Shown: positions 54,401 through 62,581, counted from the stretch's first letter. The stretch: DNA of 64,000 nt from Flavobacterium sp. ACN2 (GCF_002303885.1 NZ_MRCM01000023.1:1-64000), one strand, 5' to 3'. Translations and numbers: made by a program. Notes: generated by a model from the sequence alone, not told the origin.

Positions 54401-54499
54401 GAAAGAATTTGCAGTAAGAAAAAGCATAAAAATCATCAATACCGCTGCCTTAGCAGTCCACATTTGATGCAGGACGCTTTTTGTATTTTTACTATTCAT
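51485..54499 (-). CDS. SusC/RagA-family TonB-dependent transporter
   Basis: A 1004-residue outer-membrane transporter. The signal peptide (about 1-35) is followed by the carboxypeptidase-D-like domain (ISGTVYDNTGNVLPGASIIEV, about 39-59), the TonB box/plug (VVSVGYGKVKKSDLTGAISTV, then RGGTSLTASNSPLIVVDGIAG and SATAIYGSRGANGVIMITTK) and a 22-strand barrel with the family's C-terminal end PRPTTISVGLNFTLNN. It imports oligosaccharides captured by SusD, powered by TonB-ExbBD. Confidence 0.96.
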   Translation of the reverse strand: MNSKNTKSVLHQMWTAKAAVLMIFMLFLTANSFAQTKKISGTVYDNTGNVLPGASIIEVGTKNGTTTDFDGKFSLNVAVGSAIEVSFIGSTTQKVQITANTSNYEVRLQNDGYALAEVQVVSVGYGKVKKSDLTGAISTVGADELLKGTIGSTEQVLQGKVAGLSIIRPSGDPAAASTIRLRGGTSLTASNSPLIVVDGIAGVDINVVQPSDIKSVDVLKDASATAIYGSRGANGVIMITTKSGTKGVSVVYNGQTGIGYVNNNLDLLSADQWRGYVRQNQIADGVDYGGSTNWQKAIEQTSISQSHTLSINSGKADSGFRTSLSYLNNEGVIKKSGLERLSGNVSAYQFLGDNKEVKFDMGLFANIDKWHPIDYRIFERAYNLNPTIPVYDSEGNFSAVVGNIYQNPVEILTNRTFDNERHRLLGYFKTDVKFLNDFTATANISLEHNAVKAGTYKPSYAVMEGQTEGGFAQRTYAEYTNAQGELYVNYSKVIDKHNIGALAGYSYLENIYQGFGAQRGGFVTDAFSYNNLGAGYNYRLTDVYSYKGKSNLVSFYARANYGYDGKYLLTATVRRDGSSRFGENNKWGTFPSASAAWRISNEEFMESSKGWLDNLKLRVGYGVTGNQDGIGEYKSLSILGVGSDSYYDPVTKTWSLAYSPKQNPNPDLKWESTEQINVGFDFGLFNRITGSFEYYSKKTKDLLYTYEVPQPPYLVGTMLANVGEMSNKGVELTLNADIIKGDKFNWNANLTLGHNVQKIEKLSNPTYKTDVIYSGSLHGLAGMSGQYSQIIAEGYPVGTFWGFKNAGLDADGKIQYYNAANEVVAESALVDADKRDLGNIQPDLTLGIGMNFTYGNFDLGFSGYGMFGQKALNATNMMLNDPNRLPAFNVPDSFLSSGITSSPKYSDYWIEDASFFRLQTLTFGYTLPLKYKKSKFRMYVMGENLFVITGYKGVDPEIGLNAQDGINQTGVMDQTGLAAPGIDRYNNYPRPTTISVGLNFTLNN

Positions 54500-54527
54500 T
54501 AGAATTGGTGTTTTAATTTAATAGTGA

Positions 54528-55610
54528 TTATTTATCTAAAGTTTTTAGCGGAATGGTCGTATCCGAAATCGTTTTGTCTTTATTGTCTTTTACCAAAACA
54601 TGAATTTCGCTTAAGCTCGGAACTCCATTAAGTTCTGAAACCAGATTGACAAAACCTTTAATTTCTGCAGTTCCTCCAGTAAACTCACCCGAAATTGTTT
54701 TTGTACCAGCTGTAATCGTGTAGATTAATTTGTTTACACCTGCCTCGTTATTTTTTCTTGACATTCCAAGAAAATCTTTTTGACTGATTTGCGATGGAAA
54801 GAAAGCAAAACTTGGCGGTGGCGGCGGAACAAATTCTCCTGCGTAAATAACCTGATCTCCAGAATTTGCTGTCCAATTCTCTGCTACCATCAGAAAATTT
54901 ATCTTTTCCATTACAAAATCATCTGGAGCATTGAAATACTGCTTAGGAACAAAATCCATTTTATAAAAACCGTTACCTAAATCTTTTAATTTTGTTTTTT
55001 CGGCAATTTCTGGTTTTGCAGCTTCGTACATTTGCTGAATAGTCCAGTCATTCAAACCACCATGCATATGTACACTTGGAGTTCCAGCAAATGCCGGATT
55101 AAGATTTGCATTAAAAACAATACTTACTGGTTTATCAATTAATGGTTTTGATGGATATGATCTAAATAATTCACCTGAAGTATAGAAAGATGAAAAATCA
55201 ATATAAGCCACATTGGCAACATCACTTTGTTTAGATCCATTTTTGTTTTTCAAACGAAACCAGAATCCATCACTCTTCGCTATTTCTTCTGGAGTTTTAG
55301 AAAAATAAAGTGTTGGAGTTAGCGTAAAACTCCAGATTCTATTTCCTTCATATTTCAGTTTTGCAAAATCTGATGAGTTTTCCCAGTGTCCAGCATCTGG
55401 TTCAGATGGAGACCAGATCCAGATATATAAATCTTCTGTTTCAGCAAATGTTGATGCCGACATATCAAAGTACCATGTAACTTTTTCATCATATTTGTAA
55501 ACAACAGGAAATGATGATATTGGACCTACGGCTCCAGCAGCTTCTTGTGCCTGAATAAAATTAGGAGCCATCAACAAGGCAAGTAAAATTGTATATATAA
55601 ACTTTTTCAT
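54528..55610 (-). CDS. Exported protein of the polysaccharide locus, 360 aa
   Basis: A signal peptide (1-21, ending IQAQ) and at least two immunoglobulin-like or beta-sandwich segments: FDMSASTFAETEDLYIWIWSPSEPDAGHWENSSDF (about 50-84) and KPVSIVFNANLNPAFAGTPSVHMHGGLNDW. Several Trp and Tyr residues suit glycan binding. It lies between the SusC and DUF5004-like genes, where surface glycan-binding proteins are often encoded. No lipobox is seen, unlike most SusE/SusF proteins, so this is a candidate only. Confidence 0.75.
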   Translation of the reverse strand: MKKFIYTILLALLMAPNFIQAQEAAGAVGPISSFPVVYKYDEKVTWYFDMSASTFAETEDLYIWIWSPSEPDAGHWENSSDFAKLKYEGNRIWSFTLTPTLYFSKTPEEIAKSDGFWFRLKNKNGSKQSDVANVAYIDFSSFYTSGELFRSYPSKPLIDKPVSIVFNANLNPAFAGTPSVHMHGGLNDWTIQQMYEAAKPEIAEKTKLKDLGNGFYKMDFVPKQYFNAPDDFVMEKINFLMVAENWTANSGDQVIYAGEFVPPPPPSFAFFPSQISQKDFLGMSRKNNEAGVNKLIYTITAGTKTISGEFTGGTAEIKGFVNLVSELNGVPSLSEIHVLVKDNKDKTISDTTIPLKTLDK

Positions 55611-55618
55611 ATTACTTT

Positions 55619-56140
55619 TTAATTAATAGCATTTAATTTAAACACATAAGACACGAAATCTACACCACCAGAAGAATGCGCCAATTGAATCTGCATTTCT
55701 TTGCTTTTACCTGGAACTGAAATCAATCTAAGTTCATCTGTTTTTTGCGTTTTCTGTGCGTCGCTGTACAGATAGATTTTTGTTCCAACACCAGTAGTAG
55801 ATTGAAACGCTGAGCTAAGTGCCCAATACCCCTTAGGAGCAAATAATGGAGGAACATCTCCAGTTACTTCGTAACTTGTAGGATTGTTATTTCCATCTAC
55901 GTTAAATTTGATTTTAAAATCTTCGTAGTTGAAATAAGTGCTCAAGTTTTCTTCGTTTGGTTCGATCTTATTTGCTTTCGCAACTTCATCAACCATTTTC
56001 AGATTTGTTAATCCCCAATTTCCATTTACTTTTTCATAAAGGGTAATCGGTTCTACGTAGCTTCCGTCATCTGTGTTATCGCATCCGATAGCAAATAAAC
56101 ACATCATAAAAGCTAGCCAATAAAGACTTTTACATTTCAT
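55619..56140 (-). CDS. DUF5004-like lipoprotein of the polysaccharide locus
   Basis: A 173-residue lipoprotein (lipobox FAIGC, Cys20). The pattern VNGNWGLTNLKMVDE (about 39-53) and the strands that follow resemble DUF5004/lipocalin-like proteins encoded first in some SusCD loci. It is the first gene of the minus-strand locus, so the promoter must lie in 56141-56260. A role in binding glycan at the surface is inferred from its position. Confidence 0.75.
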   Translation of the reverse strand: MKCKSLYWLAFMMCLFAIGCDNTDDGSYVEPITLYEKVNGNWGLTNLKMVDEVAKANKIEPNEENLSTYFNYEDFKIKFNVDGNNNPTSYEVTGDVPPLFAPKGYWALSSAFQSTTGVGTKIYLYSDAQKTQKTDELRLISVPGKSKEMQIQLAHSSGGVDFVSYVFKLNAIN

Positions 56141-56622
56141 AAATTTTTGGTTTTCGTTAGTTTGTTATCCCCTTCAAAAGGATACAGCGAAACTAGACGT
56201 TAAATAAATCCTAAAAAAAAAATCTGAAAAAAATCAAGATAAAATTCAAACACAAAAAACATTAAATTACTAATAATCAATATTTTATATATTTTTACAA
56301 GAGTAAAAAATCAAGACGCTGTTGAGATAAAAATAAGCCGTTTTTATATGGTAAAAATGACAATATGTAAAATAATAAGCATATTTTTTTCACTATGTAC
56401 ATATATAACCAGTTTTTATTGTATAATTGCAAATAAATTACCTGTTTTTAACATTTGCAGCTCATTTTCACTCCGAAAATCACCTTTTAAAGCTATGTTA
56501 TTAAACATTTTACAAGATTCTTGAAAAACAGGTTTAGCTTAATCTCAAACTTATTCTTAATTTTAAATCGAATTAATTCACTATATCTATCAATCCACTT
56601 TTCCCTAAACCAAAACCAAATC
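56141..56622. promoter_or_regulatory. Divergent control region of the polysaccharide locus and its regulator
   Basis: The 482-bp AT-rich region separates the locus from its putative regulator. It contains a recurring motif CCnGTTTTTA at 56338, 56409 and 56441, plus an inverted copy AAAAACAGG at 56524-56532. ACCTGTTTTT (56440-56449) and AAAAACAGGT (56524-56533) are exact reverse complements. No full -33/-7 pair was identified. No ORF is supported. Confidence 0.4.
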
Positions 56623-58221
56623 ATGCAAAGAATATTGATGCTGCTTTTCTTCCTTGCAGGTTTTTCTCTTACTGCGAAAGAGACGAATCCTTATTTAGAA
56701 GAATTAGATCAGGTACTCTTGAAAAAAGAGATTTACCTGAAACAGAAATATCGAAAAATAGAAGCTTTAAAGAAAAATGTATCTAAATTTACGCTTAGTC
56801 AGAATAATGAAGAATTGTACAATTGTTATATGTCTTTGTTTGATGAATACAAATCTTTTAAATATGACTCTGCTTACTACTATTTAGAGCAATCTAAAAT
56901 CAAAGCCAAAATCCTAAAAGATCCGAAGTATTTATCTAAAAGCCGAATCAAGGAAGGTTTTGTGCTTTTATCTTCTGGGCTTTTTAAAGAAGCGATTGAC
57001 ACGCTAAATGTTATTGATGACACTAAACTGGATCAACGAAACAAATTTGAATATTATAACATTAAAGCTCGTGCTTATTATGATTTAGCCGATTATAACC
57101 GTGATCAGCGCTTTAATATTCATTATGTTCAGCAAGGAAATCATTTTTTAAAGAAAGCTTTAGAATTAATTGGAACCAATACCAACGAATATTGGGCTGC
57201 AGAAAGTTTAAAACGATTGAAACAGCAAGACTGGCGCGGGGCCGAATTTGCTTTCAGCTACTGGATCAACAACTACAATCTGCCTCCTGATTATTACGGA
57301 ATCGCCACTTCGAGTCTTGGATATATCTTTTCGGAACGGGGTTATACCAAAAAAGCGATTCAATATTTAGCTCTTGCCGCAATTGCCGATGTAAAAAATG
57401 CTACGAAAGAAACCGTTGCGCTTCGAAATTTGGCCAATGAACTTTTTAAAATGGGCTATTTGGATAAAGCAAACGAATACATCAACATCGCCATGGATGA
57501 TGCAACATTTTATAATGCAAGACATCGAAAGATTGAGATTTCGTCGATTCTCCCAATTATAGAAAAAGCACAGCTGAATAATGTAAAGGATAAAAATGAT
57601 AAACTGGAGAAGATTATTATTCTCTTGACGATCCTTACGGTTATTATTTTCGTTTTCCTAGGCATCATTTTCAAACAATTAAAAGAAAAAAATAAAGCAA
57701 GAAAAATCATGGCCGATTCGTACCTGCAATTGCAGGAAATGAATGTGAGTTTAAGCGAAGCCAATGCCATCAAAGAAGAATATATTACCTATTTTATTAA
57801 AGCTACATCGGCTTTCATTAATAAAATAGACCATATTCAGAAAAGTACGTTGCATAAAATCATTACCAAAAAAACAGATGAAGTTATTGCTAGTATGAAG
57901 CGTTATAATGTAAAGGAAGAACGCGAAAATCTGTTTCATCAGTTTGACGAAATCTTCTTGAAATTGTTCCCGACGTTCGTAACCGATTTCAATAATTTAT
58001 TCCCAAACGATCATAAATGTATTGTCAAAAAAGGTGAACTTTTAAATACAGAATTGCGAATTTTTGCCTTGTACAGATTGGGGATTCAAGACAGCAGTCA
58101 AATGGCAGAATTCTTAGAACTTTCTGTAGCTACAATTTATACGTACAAAACCAGAATTAAAAGCAAATCTGATTTTAAAGATACTTTTGAGCAGAAAATT
58201 ATGGAGATTAAGACTATTTAA
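56623..58221 (+). CDS. TPR-type membrane regulator with C-terminal HTH (DUF6377-like)
   Basis: A 532-residue one-component regulator. It has a signal/anchor (MQRILMLLFFLAGFSLTAKE), a periplasmic TPR-like helical region (about 20-325), one transmembrane helix (about 331-352, IILLTILTVIIFVFLGIIF), a coiled coil, and a C-terminal LuxR-like helix-turn-helix (MAEFLELSVATIYTYKTRIKSKS, about 493-515). The ATG at 56623 is chosen over the TTG at 56521, which would shift the signal peptide inside. Divergent from the SusCD locus, it probably senses its glycan across the membrane and activates it. Confidence 0.85.
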   Translation: MQRILMLLFFLAGFSLTAKETNPYLEELDQVLLKKEIYLKQKYRKIEALKKNVSKFTLSQNNEELYNCYMSLFDEYKSFKYDSAYYYLEQSKIKAKILKDPKYLSKSRIKEGFVLLSSGLFKEAIDTLNVIDDTKLDQRNKFEYYNIKARAYYDLADYNRDQRFNIHYVQQGNHFLKKALELIGTNTNEYWAAESLKRLKQQDWRGAEFAFSYWINNYNLPPDYYGIATSSLGYIFSERGYTKKAIQYLALAAIADVKNATKETVALRNLANELFKMGYLDKANEYINIAMDDATFYNARHRKIEISSILPIIEKAQLNNVKDKNDKLEKIIILLTILTVIIFVFLGIIFKQLKEKNKARKIMADSYLQLQEMNVSLSEANAIKEEYITYFIKATSAFINKIDHIQKSTLHKIITKKTDEVIASMKRYNVKEERENLFHQFDEIFLKLFPTFVTDFNNLFPNDHKCIVKKGELLNTELRIFALYRLGIQDSSQMAEFLELSVATIYTYKTRIKSKSDFKDTFEQKIMEIKTI

Positions 58222-58222
58222 A

Positions 58223-58500
58223 GTTGCTAAGGTTCTGAGATGCAAAGGTTCTAAGTTTTTTTTAGCCACGGCTCTAGCTATAAGGACTGGCAAAGCAATT
58301 AACGAATTATGTTTTAATATCACAGCTCCGGAGGAGCGGCATATTTATAGAATGCAATTCAAACGACAATCAAAAAAGCTCCAGCGGAGCGACATATAAA
58401 TTTAAATATTAATAAATATGTCGCTCCGCTGGAGCTCTTTTGTATAACAAATATCTTTTCTATAAATATTTAGTCCCTCCGGGACTATACTCTAAAATTG
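58223..58500. repeat. Composite repeat with perfect 21-bp AGCTCCAGCGGAGCGACATAT palindrome
   Basis: A CTAAGGTTCTGAGATGC remnant follows the regulator stop. Then come an outer CCGGAGGAGCGG / CCTCCGGGAC pair and inner perfect arms 58377-58397 and 58416-58436. The right half matches the truncated copy at 11986-12060 in order and orientation. Confidence 0.88.
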
Positions 58501-58507
58501 TCATTTT

Positions 58508-59731
58508 CTATTCTGAAGTTTCCAATTGTAAAATGGTATTCTGATAAATCTTACTCAATGAAAACAATTGCTCTGCAAAAATCATTATTGCAATTGGAAC
58601 AAAGAAAAATACCAGCAAACCTTCTTCATATAAAAAATAAGTCGAAAGCATCGCCAGACGAGTATATTCTAGGTAGTAAATCCATTTTCGTTGTTCTAAT
58701 AAAGCACCGCAATTGATTAAAGTGATAATTACCAAAGAAAGTACAAACACTTTATCATACAATTCTAAATAATCAAAATAATAAGTAAAAACCGTTAGAA
58801 TCAAAGTACAGATTCCTAATTGTATATAAAGATAATTTTTAAATCGAAGTCTCTGGTTAGGAGCTGCTTTATCCTGCAAAAAACGCTTTTCCAGAATGGG
58901 ACGAATATCCTGATCCATATCGGCTGGGCTTCCAAAAACAGCATTCCATCTCGCTTTAAATCCGCTTGAGCGTTTCCATAATTCGTAAATTTCGAAGTAA
59001 TAATGAAAATGCTGCCACAAGAAACTATAGCTTTTTAGCGGATGCGTTAAACCATATTTTGGTTTTTCTTCTTCGGTTTGGAAAGTTCCAAAAAGGCGAT
59101 CCCAAAAGGTGAACATATCACCGTAATTTTTGTCTAAATACTTTTCGTCAGAAGCATGATGAACTCCATGAACAGAAGGGGTTACAAAAACATATTCCAG
59201 CCATTTTATTTTACCAATAAGCTGTGTATGCGTAAAAAAAGAATAAGCGCCATGAACAATAAGCATGGTAATCACCATACTGGGATGAAAACCAACAAAT
59301 GGCAAAACGCACCAAAATCCCGTTCGAATTATAGCCTGAAAAGTAGTAATTCTCGCTGCCGCAGTAAAATTAAACTCTTCGCTGTGATGATGTACAATAT
59401 GCGCTGCCCAGAAAAAATTGACTTCATGTCCTAAGCGATGATACCAATACCAGACAAAATCGGTGGCAAGAATAAGGGCAAACCAAACCAAGGCATTACT
59501 CGGAATATCAAAAAGTCTATAATCATCATAAATTAAATAATACAGCTGATAAAAACTGGCTGCAACAAATAAGTTAATCAAACGCTCTGCAATTCCGATG
59601 GAAATATTGGAAACAGAACTTTCATAGTTAAAAATTTCAGGCTTTTTTCTGCGTTGAGCAAGCTTATATTCCAAAAACAAAAAAAGAAAAAAGGCCGGCA
59701 TGGCAAATGCTAGAAAATTGATATTTTTCAT
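58508..59731 (-). CDS. Sterol desaturase/fatty acid hydroxylase-family protein
   Basis: A 407-residue integral membrane di-iron enzyme. The His clusters are HRLGH (98-102), HIVHHH (111-116) and HGVHH (188-192), in the family's order HxxxH, HxxHH, HxxHH. About six helices are present, and the first 25 residues are hydrophobic. A C-terminal extension (about 290-407) carries extra helices not found in short family members. Such enzymes hydroxylate or desaturate lipid chains using O2. The substrate is unknown. Confidence 0.9.
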   Translation of the reverse strand: MKNINFLAFAMPAFFLFLFLEYKLAQRRKKPEIFNYESSVSNISIGIAERLINLFVAASFYQLYYLIYDDYRLFDIPSNALVWFALILATDFVWYWYHRLGHEVNFFWAAHIVHHHSEEFNFTAAARITTFQAIIRTGFWCVLPFVGFHPSMVITMLIVHGAYSFFTHTQLIGKIKWLEYVFVTPSVHGVHHASDEKYLDKNYGDMFTFWDRLFGTFQTEEEKPKYGLTHPLKSYSFLWQHFHYYFEIYELWKRSSGFKARWNAVFGSPADMDQDIRPILEKRFLQDKAAPNQRLRFKNYLYIQLGICTLILTVFTYYFDYLELYDKVFVLSLVIITLINCGALLEQRKWIYYLEYTRLAMLSTYFLYEEGLLVFFFVPIAIMIFAEQLFSLSKIYQNTILQLETSE

Positions 59732-59796
59732 TTATTTGATACTTTTCGATTCTAAAAATTATAATTAACAGTTCAAACGAAAAAGACACTTCCATC

Positions 59797-59829
59797 AATT
59801 ACGTTTTTAAGAGCGCTAAAAACGTAATT
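59797..59829. terminator. Stem-loop after glutamate dehydrogenase
   Basis: AATTACGTTTTTA (59797-59809) and TAAAAACGTAATT (59817-59829) pair perfectly over 13 bp with a 7-nt loop. It lies 35 bp after the dehydrogenase stop. A T-rich tail follows at some distance on the minus strand. Confidence 0.75.
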
Positions 59830-59864
59830 AACGAAAATGATCTTTTACGAAGTAAACCTGATTT

Positions 59865-61151
59865 TTAATTCTGTTTAAATAAAGGCGCTTCCAAGGCAAC
59901 TTCTTTAACTGACTGCGTTTCGGCCACTTTTTTCAAAGCGATTATATAAGCCGCAATACGAGGCGTTACACTATGTTTTACTGCAACTCTAAAAACAGTA
60001 TCAAAACCTTTTTCTAAAATATCCTCCAAACGTTTGTTTATCTGATGGATTCTCCATGACTCCAAAAGCGAATTCTGAAGCCACTCAAAATAAGAAACGG
60101 TAACACCGCCCGCATTGGCCAAAATATCAGGAACAACTAATATATTTTTATCATGCAGAATCTGATCTGCATCTGAAGAAACAGGTCCATTGGCACCTTC
60201 AACAATAATTCTGGCTTGAATCTCTCCTGCATTATGCTTCGTAATAACATCTTCTTTTGCCGCAGGAATCAATACATCGACATCTAGAAGCAATAAATCT
60301 TCGTGTTTTATGGCAACCGAATTTGGATAGCCTTTTATGGTTTTATTATTTAAGTTATAGTATAAAATCAATTCTGGAATATTAATCCCGTTCGGATTAT
60401 AAAATGCTTCAGAAACATCGCTTACGGCTACAACCTTCACTCCTTTTTCATGTAGAAATAACGCAGAATGTAGACCAACGTTTCCAAATCCTTGAATAGC
60501 TGCAGTAGCTCTTGCCGGTCTTATTTTTAGTTTCTCAAGTGCTAGAAGTGTAATAATACTTACTCCTCTTCCTGTTGCCTCTACTCTGCCTAAAGATCCG
60601 CCGGAATGAAGATGTTTTCCTGTTACAACCGCATGAATTGGTCTTCCGTGCAACAGTGAAAACTCATCCATTAGCCAGCCCATTTCGTCTGGTCCTGTCC
60701 CCATATCTGGCGCAGGAACATCTTTCTCTGGTCCGAAAATATCAGCCAAAGTCTTGGTATAAGCTCTTGTAATTTTTTCTAATTCTGTTTTAGAATGCTT
60801 TCTCGGATCGCAAATAATGCCGCCTTTTGCTCCACCAAATGGAATTCCAGTTACAGCAGATTTCCAGGTCATCCAGGCGGCAAGTGCTTTTACTTCATCC
60901 AGATTTACAGCGGTGTCGTAACGAATTCCGCCTTTTGAAGGTCCTAAAGCGGTGTTGTGAATTACACGGTATCCTTCGAAGTTCTGAACGTTTCCATTAT
61001 CTAAAGTAATAGAAAAATTTACTGTGATTTGTTTTTCTGGGCGCTGCAATTTTTGTTTGATAGAATCATCCAATTTTAAAATATCAGCAGCGATATTAAA
61101 GCGATCAATCATGGATTGAAACGGATTATGTTTTATAATTTCTGAGCTCAT
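59865..61151 (-). CDS. Glu/Leu/Phe/Val-family (glutamate) dehydrogenase
   Basis: A 428-residue enzyme that interconverts glutamate and 2-oxoglutarate plus ammonia. Substrate and catalytic lysines are visible at Lys73 (LGPSKGGIR), Lys97 and Lys109 (PFGGAKGGI), with catalytic Asp149 (VPAPDMGTG). The nucleotide-binding fold is marked by AAIQGFGNVGLHSALFL. Length is typical of the roughly 430-residue hexameric type. Upstream lies a leader region with two Cys-rich mini-ORFs and a terminator, which suggests regulated read-through. Confidence 0.94.
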   Translation of the reverse strand: MSSEIIKHNPFQSMIDRFNIAADILKLDDSIKQKLQRPEKQITVNFSITLDNGNVQNFEGYRVIHNTALGPSKGGIRYDTAVNLDEVKALAAWMTWKSAVTGIPFGGAKGGIICDPRKHSKTELEKITRAYTKTLADIFGPEKDVPAPDMGTGPDEMGWLMDEFSLLHGRPIHAVVTGKHLHSGGSLGRVEATGRGVSIITLLALEKLKIRPARATAAIQGFGNVGLHSALFLHEKGVKVVAVSDVSEAFYNPNGINIPELILYYNLNNKTIKGYPNSVAIKHEDLLLLDVDVLIPAAKEDVITKHNAGEIQARIIVEGANGPVSSDADQILHDKNILVVPDILANAGGVTVSYFEWLQNSLLESWRIHQINKRLEDILEKGFDTVFRVAVKHSVTPRIAAYIIALKKVAETQSVKEVALEAPLFKQN

Positions 61152-61192
61152 AATATATAGTTTTTAGGTTTGGGTTACTTTTTATGTTTATG

Positions 61193-61233
61193 ATCTTCTT
61201 TGGTAAGAAGATTTACTTTCTCTTTTAATCTTC
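61193..61233 (-). promoter_or_regulatory. Alternative hairpins before glutamate dehydrogenase
   Basis: AAGAAGAT (61205-61212) can pair with ATCTTCTT (61193-61200, 4-nt loop). The overlapping GAAGATT (61207-61213) can instead pair with AATCTTC (61227-61233). The two hairpins share a strand, so they are mutually exclusive. They lie between the second mini-ORF and the gene start. Confidence 0.4.
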
Positions 61234-61236
61234 AAA

Positions 61237-61305
61237 CTAAATGCAACACGGAATTTTTATCAGGCAACGGCGCATCAAAATTTTCATATTTCTGTTGGTT
61301 CTCAT
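61237..61305 (-). CDS. Second Cys-containing mini-ORF in the glutamate dehydrogenase leader, 22 aa
   Basis: A 22-codon frame from ATG at 61305 to TAG. It is basic, and its last third reads RRCLIKIPCCI with three Cys. No ribosome-binding site can be judged. It lies between the attenuator-like terminator and the alternative hairpins. It may be a leader peptide or chance, because it is short. Confidence 0.3.
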   Translation of the reverse strand: MRTNRNMKILMRRCLIKIPCCI

Positions 61306-61325
61306 ATCTTGATATTTTAATGATT

Positions 61326-61359
61326 CAAAAAAAAGCCTTTCATGGTGCAATGAAAGGCT
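61326..61359 (-). terminator. Intrinsic terminator in the glutamate dehydrogenase leader
   Basis: On the minus strand AGCCTTTCAT (61359-61350) and ATGAAAGGCT (61343-61334) form a perfect 10-bp stem with a 6-nt loop and a run of eight T (61334-61327). It lies 175 bp before the gene and 37 nt after the stop codon of the first mini-ORF, as in an attenuator. Confidence 0.85.
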
Positions 61360-61395
61360 AAAAAAAAAAAAAATAACTAACAAGTACTTTCTCTA

Positions 61396-61485
61396 TTAAC
61401 GCCATTTCAAAACGTGATTCATCATACAGCACATCGCAAAGCTGCATGGAAAAGACGTCATAATATTTCGGCTATAGTTTTTCAT
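61396..61485 (-). CDS. Cys/Met-rich candidate leader peptide, 29 aa
   Basis: A 29-codon frame begins at ATG 61485, about 9 nt after an exact -7 element. The peptide starts MKNYSRNIMTSFPC and continues with residues SFAMCCMMNHV. Codons 18-22 are Met-Cys-Cys-Met-Met. Its last codons (TTGAAATGGC, 61410-61401) can pair with the 5' arm of the terminator that follows. This matches the plan of a translation-coupled attenuator. It is inference; no homologue was checked. Confidence 0.5.
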   Translation of the reverse strand: MKNYSRNIMTSFPCSFAMCCMMNHVLKWR

Positions 61486-61493
61486 TGTTGAGA

Positions 61494-61501
61494 CAAAGCT
61501 A
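61494..61501 (-). promoter_or_regulatory. -7 element of the leader transcript
   Basis: On the minus strand TAGCTTTG (61501-61494) is an exact TAnnTTTG match. Transcription would start about at the ATG of the 29-codon frame. No -33 TTTG is evident. Confidence 0.5.
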
Positions 61502-61607
61502 CAAAAATATATTTATAAATTCTATAGAATTAGTCGAGTTTATTTTCGTTAATTAAAATTTAAACATTAAATCAATTGAAAATAAAAGGGTTACCGATTA
61601 AAAAAAA

Positions 61608-62462
61608 TTACTTTAATTGCGACAAAACAATAAAAATGACAGCGACCAAAGCCAAAACTAGACCTAAAACATTGATTTTAGATAATTTTTCTTTGAAGAA
61701 AAAAGCACCAATAAGAGTTCCTAAAATAATTACGCCCATATTCATCCCAGCAAAAACTGTTGATGGATTTTCTGCAAATGCTTTGTGAGCTTTTAAATAG
61801 AATAATATATTTCCGAAGTTGAAAACGCCAACTAATATCCCAAAAGGAATACTTTTTAAAACAAAATTTTCTTTGGTTACAAACAGCTTATACAATACGA
61901 TTAAAATAGAAACAGCAAAAGCAATTAGAAAAACAAAGAATAACGATGTGGTATAAGGAACGACCGTATACAAAGCTATTTTCTTAAAAAGAATATCAAT
62001 AATTCCAAAACCAAACAAAACTGCAGCTGGATAAATCCATTTGTTTTCTGTATGGTTTGAGGGCTTTTTTAAAATTAATAAAAGTGCCGCAAAACCAATT
62101 AAAACTCCAATAACCTTATAAGTATTAAATCCTTCATTAAAGAGCAACCAAGCTGCCAAAATCGGAATAAATAAGGACAATCTTTGGGCTGCATCTGTTT
62201 TTGCAATTCCCATATATTTTATAGAAAGTGCCAAAAACAAAAATAAGATTGGAAGTAAAATTCCCACTGAAGTGTAAATTTCTAATGGGGCATTATGATC
62301 TAATGCATTAAGATCTGGACCAAAAGTAAAATAACAAAGTGCAATTGCTGCAATATAGTTGAATGAAATTATCTGAGAAGGATTAGCATTATATTTCCTT
62401 GAAATTTTGAATATAACGCCAACTGTAACACTGCATAGAATGCTTAAAATAAGAAATAACAT
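61608..62462 (-). CDS. EamA/DMT-family transporter
   Basis: A 284-residue membrane protein with about ten helices in two EamA repeats. The first runs from MLFLILSILCSVTVGVIFKI; the second starts near residue 150 (IYPAAVLFGFGIIDILFKKI) and ends with NVLGLVLALVAVIFIVLSQL. Charged residues are few. Members move small metabolites such as amino acids or nucleotides. Its neighbours give no clue to the substrate. Confidence 0.9.
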   Translation of the reverse strand: MLFLILSILCSVTVGVIFKISRKYNANPSQIISFNYIAAIALCYFTFGPDLNALDHNAPLEIYTSVGILLPILFLFLALSIKYMGIAKTDAAQRLSLFIPILAAWLLFNEGFNTYKVIGVLIGFAALLLILKKPSNHTENKWIYPAAVLFGFGIIDILFKKIALYTVVPYTTSLFFVFLIAFAVSILIVLYKLFVTKENFVLKSIPFGILVGVFNFGNILFYLKAHKAFAENPSTVFAGMNMGVIILGTLIGAFFFKEKLSKINVLGLVLALVAVIFIVLSQLK

Positions 62463-62581
62463 AAATTTATATTTGGATTGTAAAAGTAAACTATTGTCAA
62501 ATAAAAAAGCCCAGCCGGTTTTAAAAAACCAGCTAGACCAGATTAAATCTTAAACCGTTGAATTAAACAAAATCTAAATTG

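Noticed and set aside
56521..56622. Upstream TTG start for the TPR-HTH regulator
   Set aside because: It would place the signal/anchor segment in the middle of the chain. The ATG at 56623 gives a normal N-terminus.
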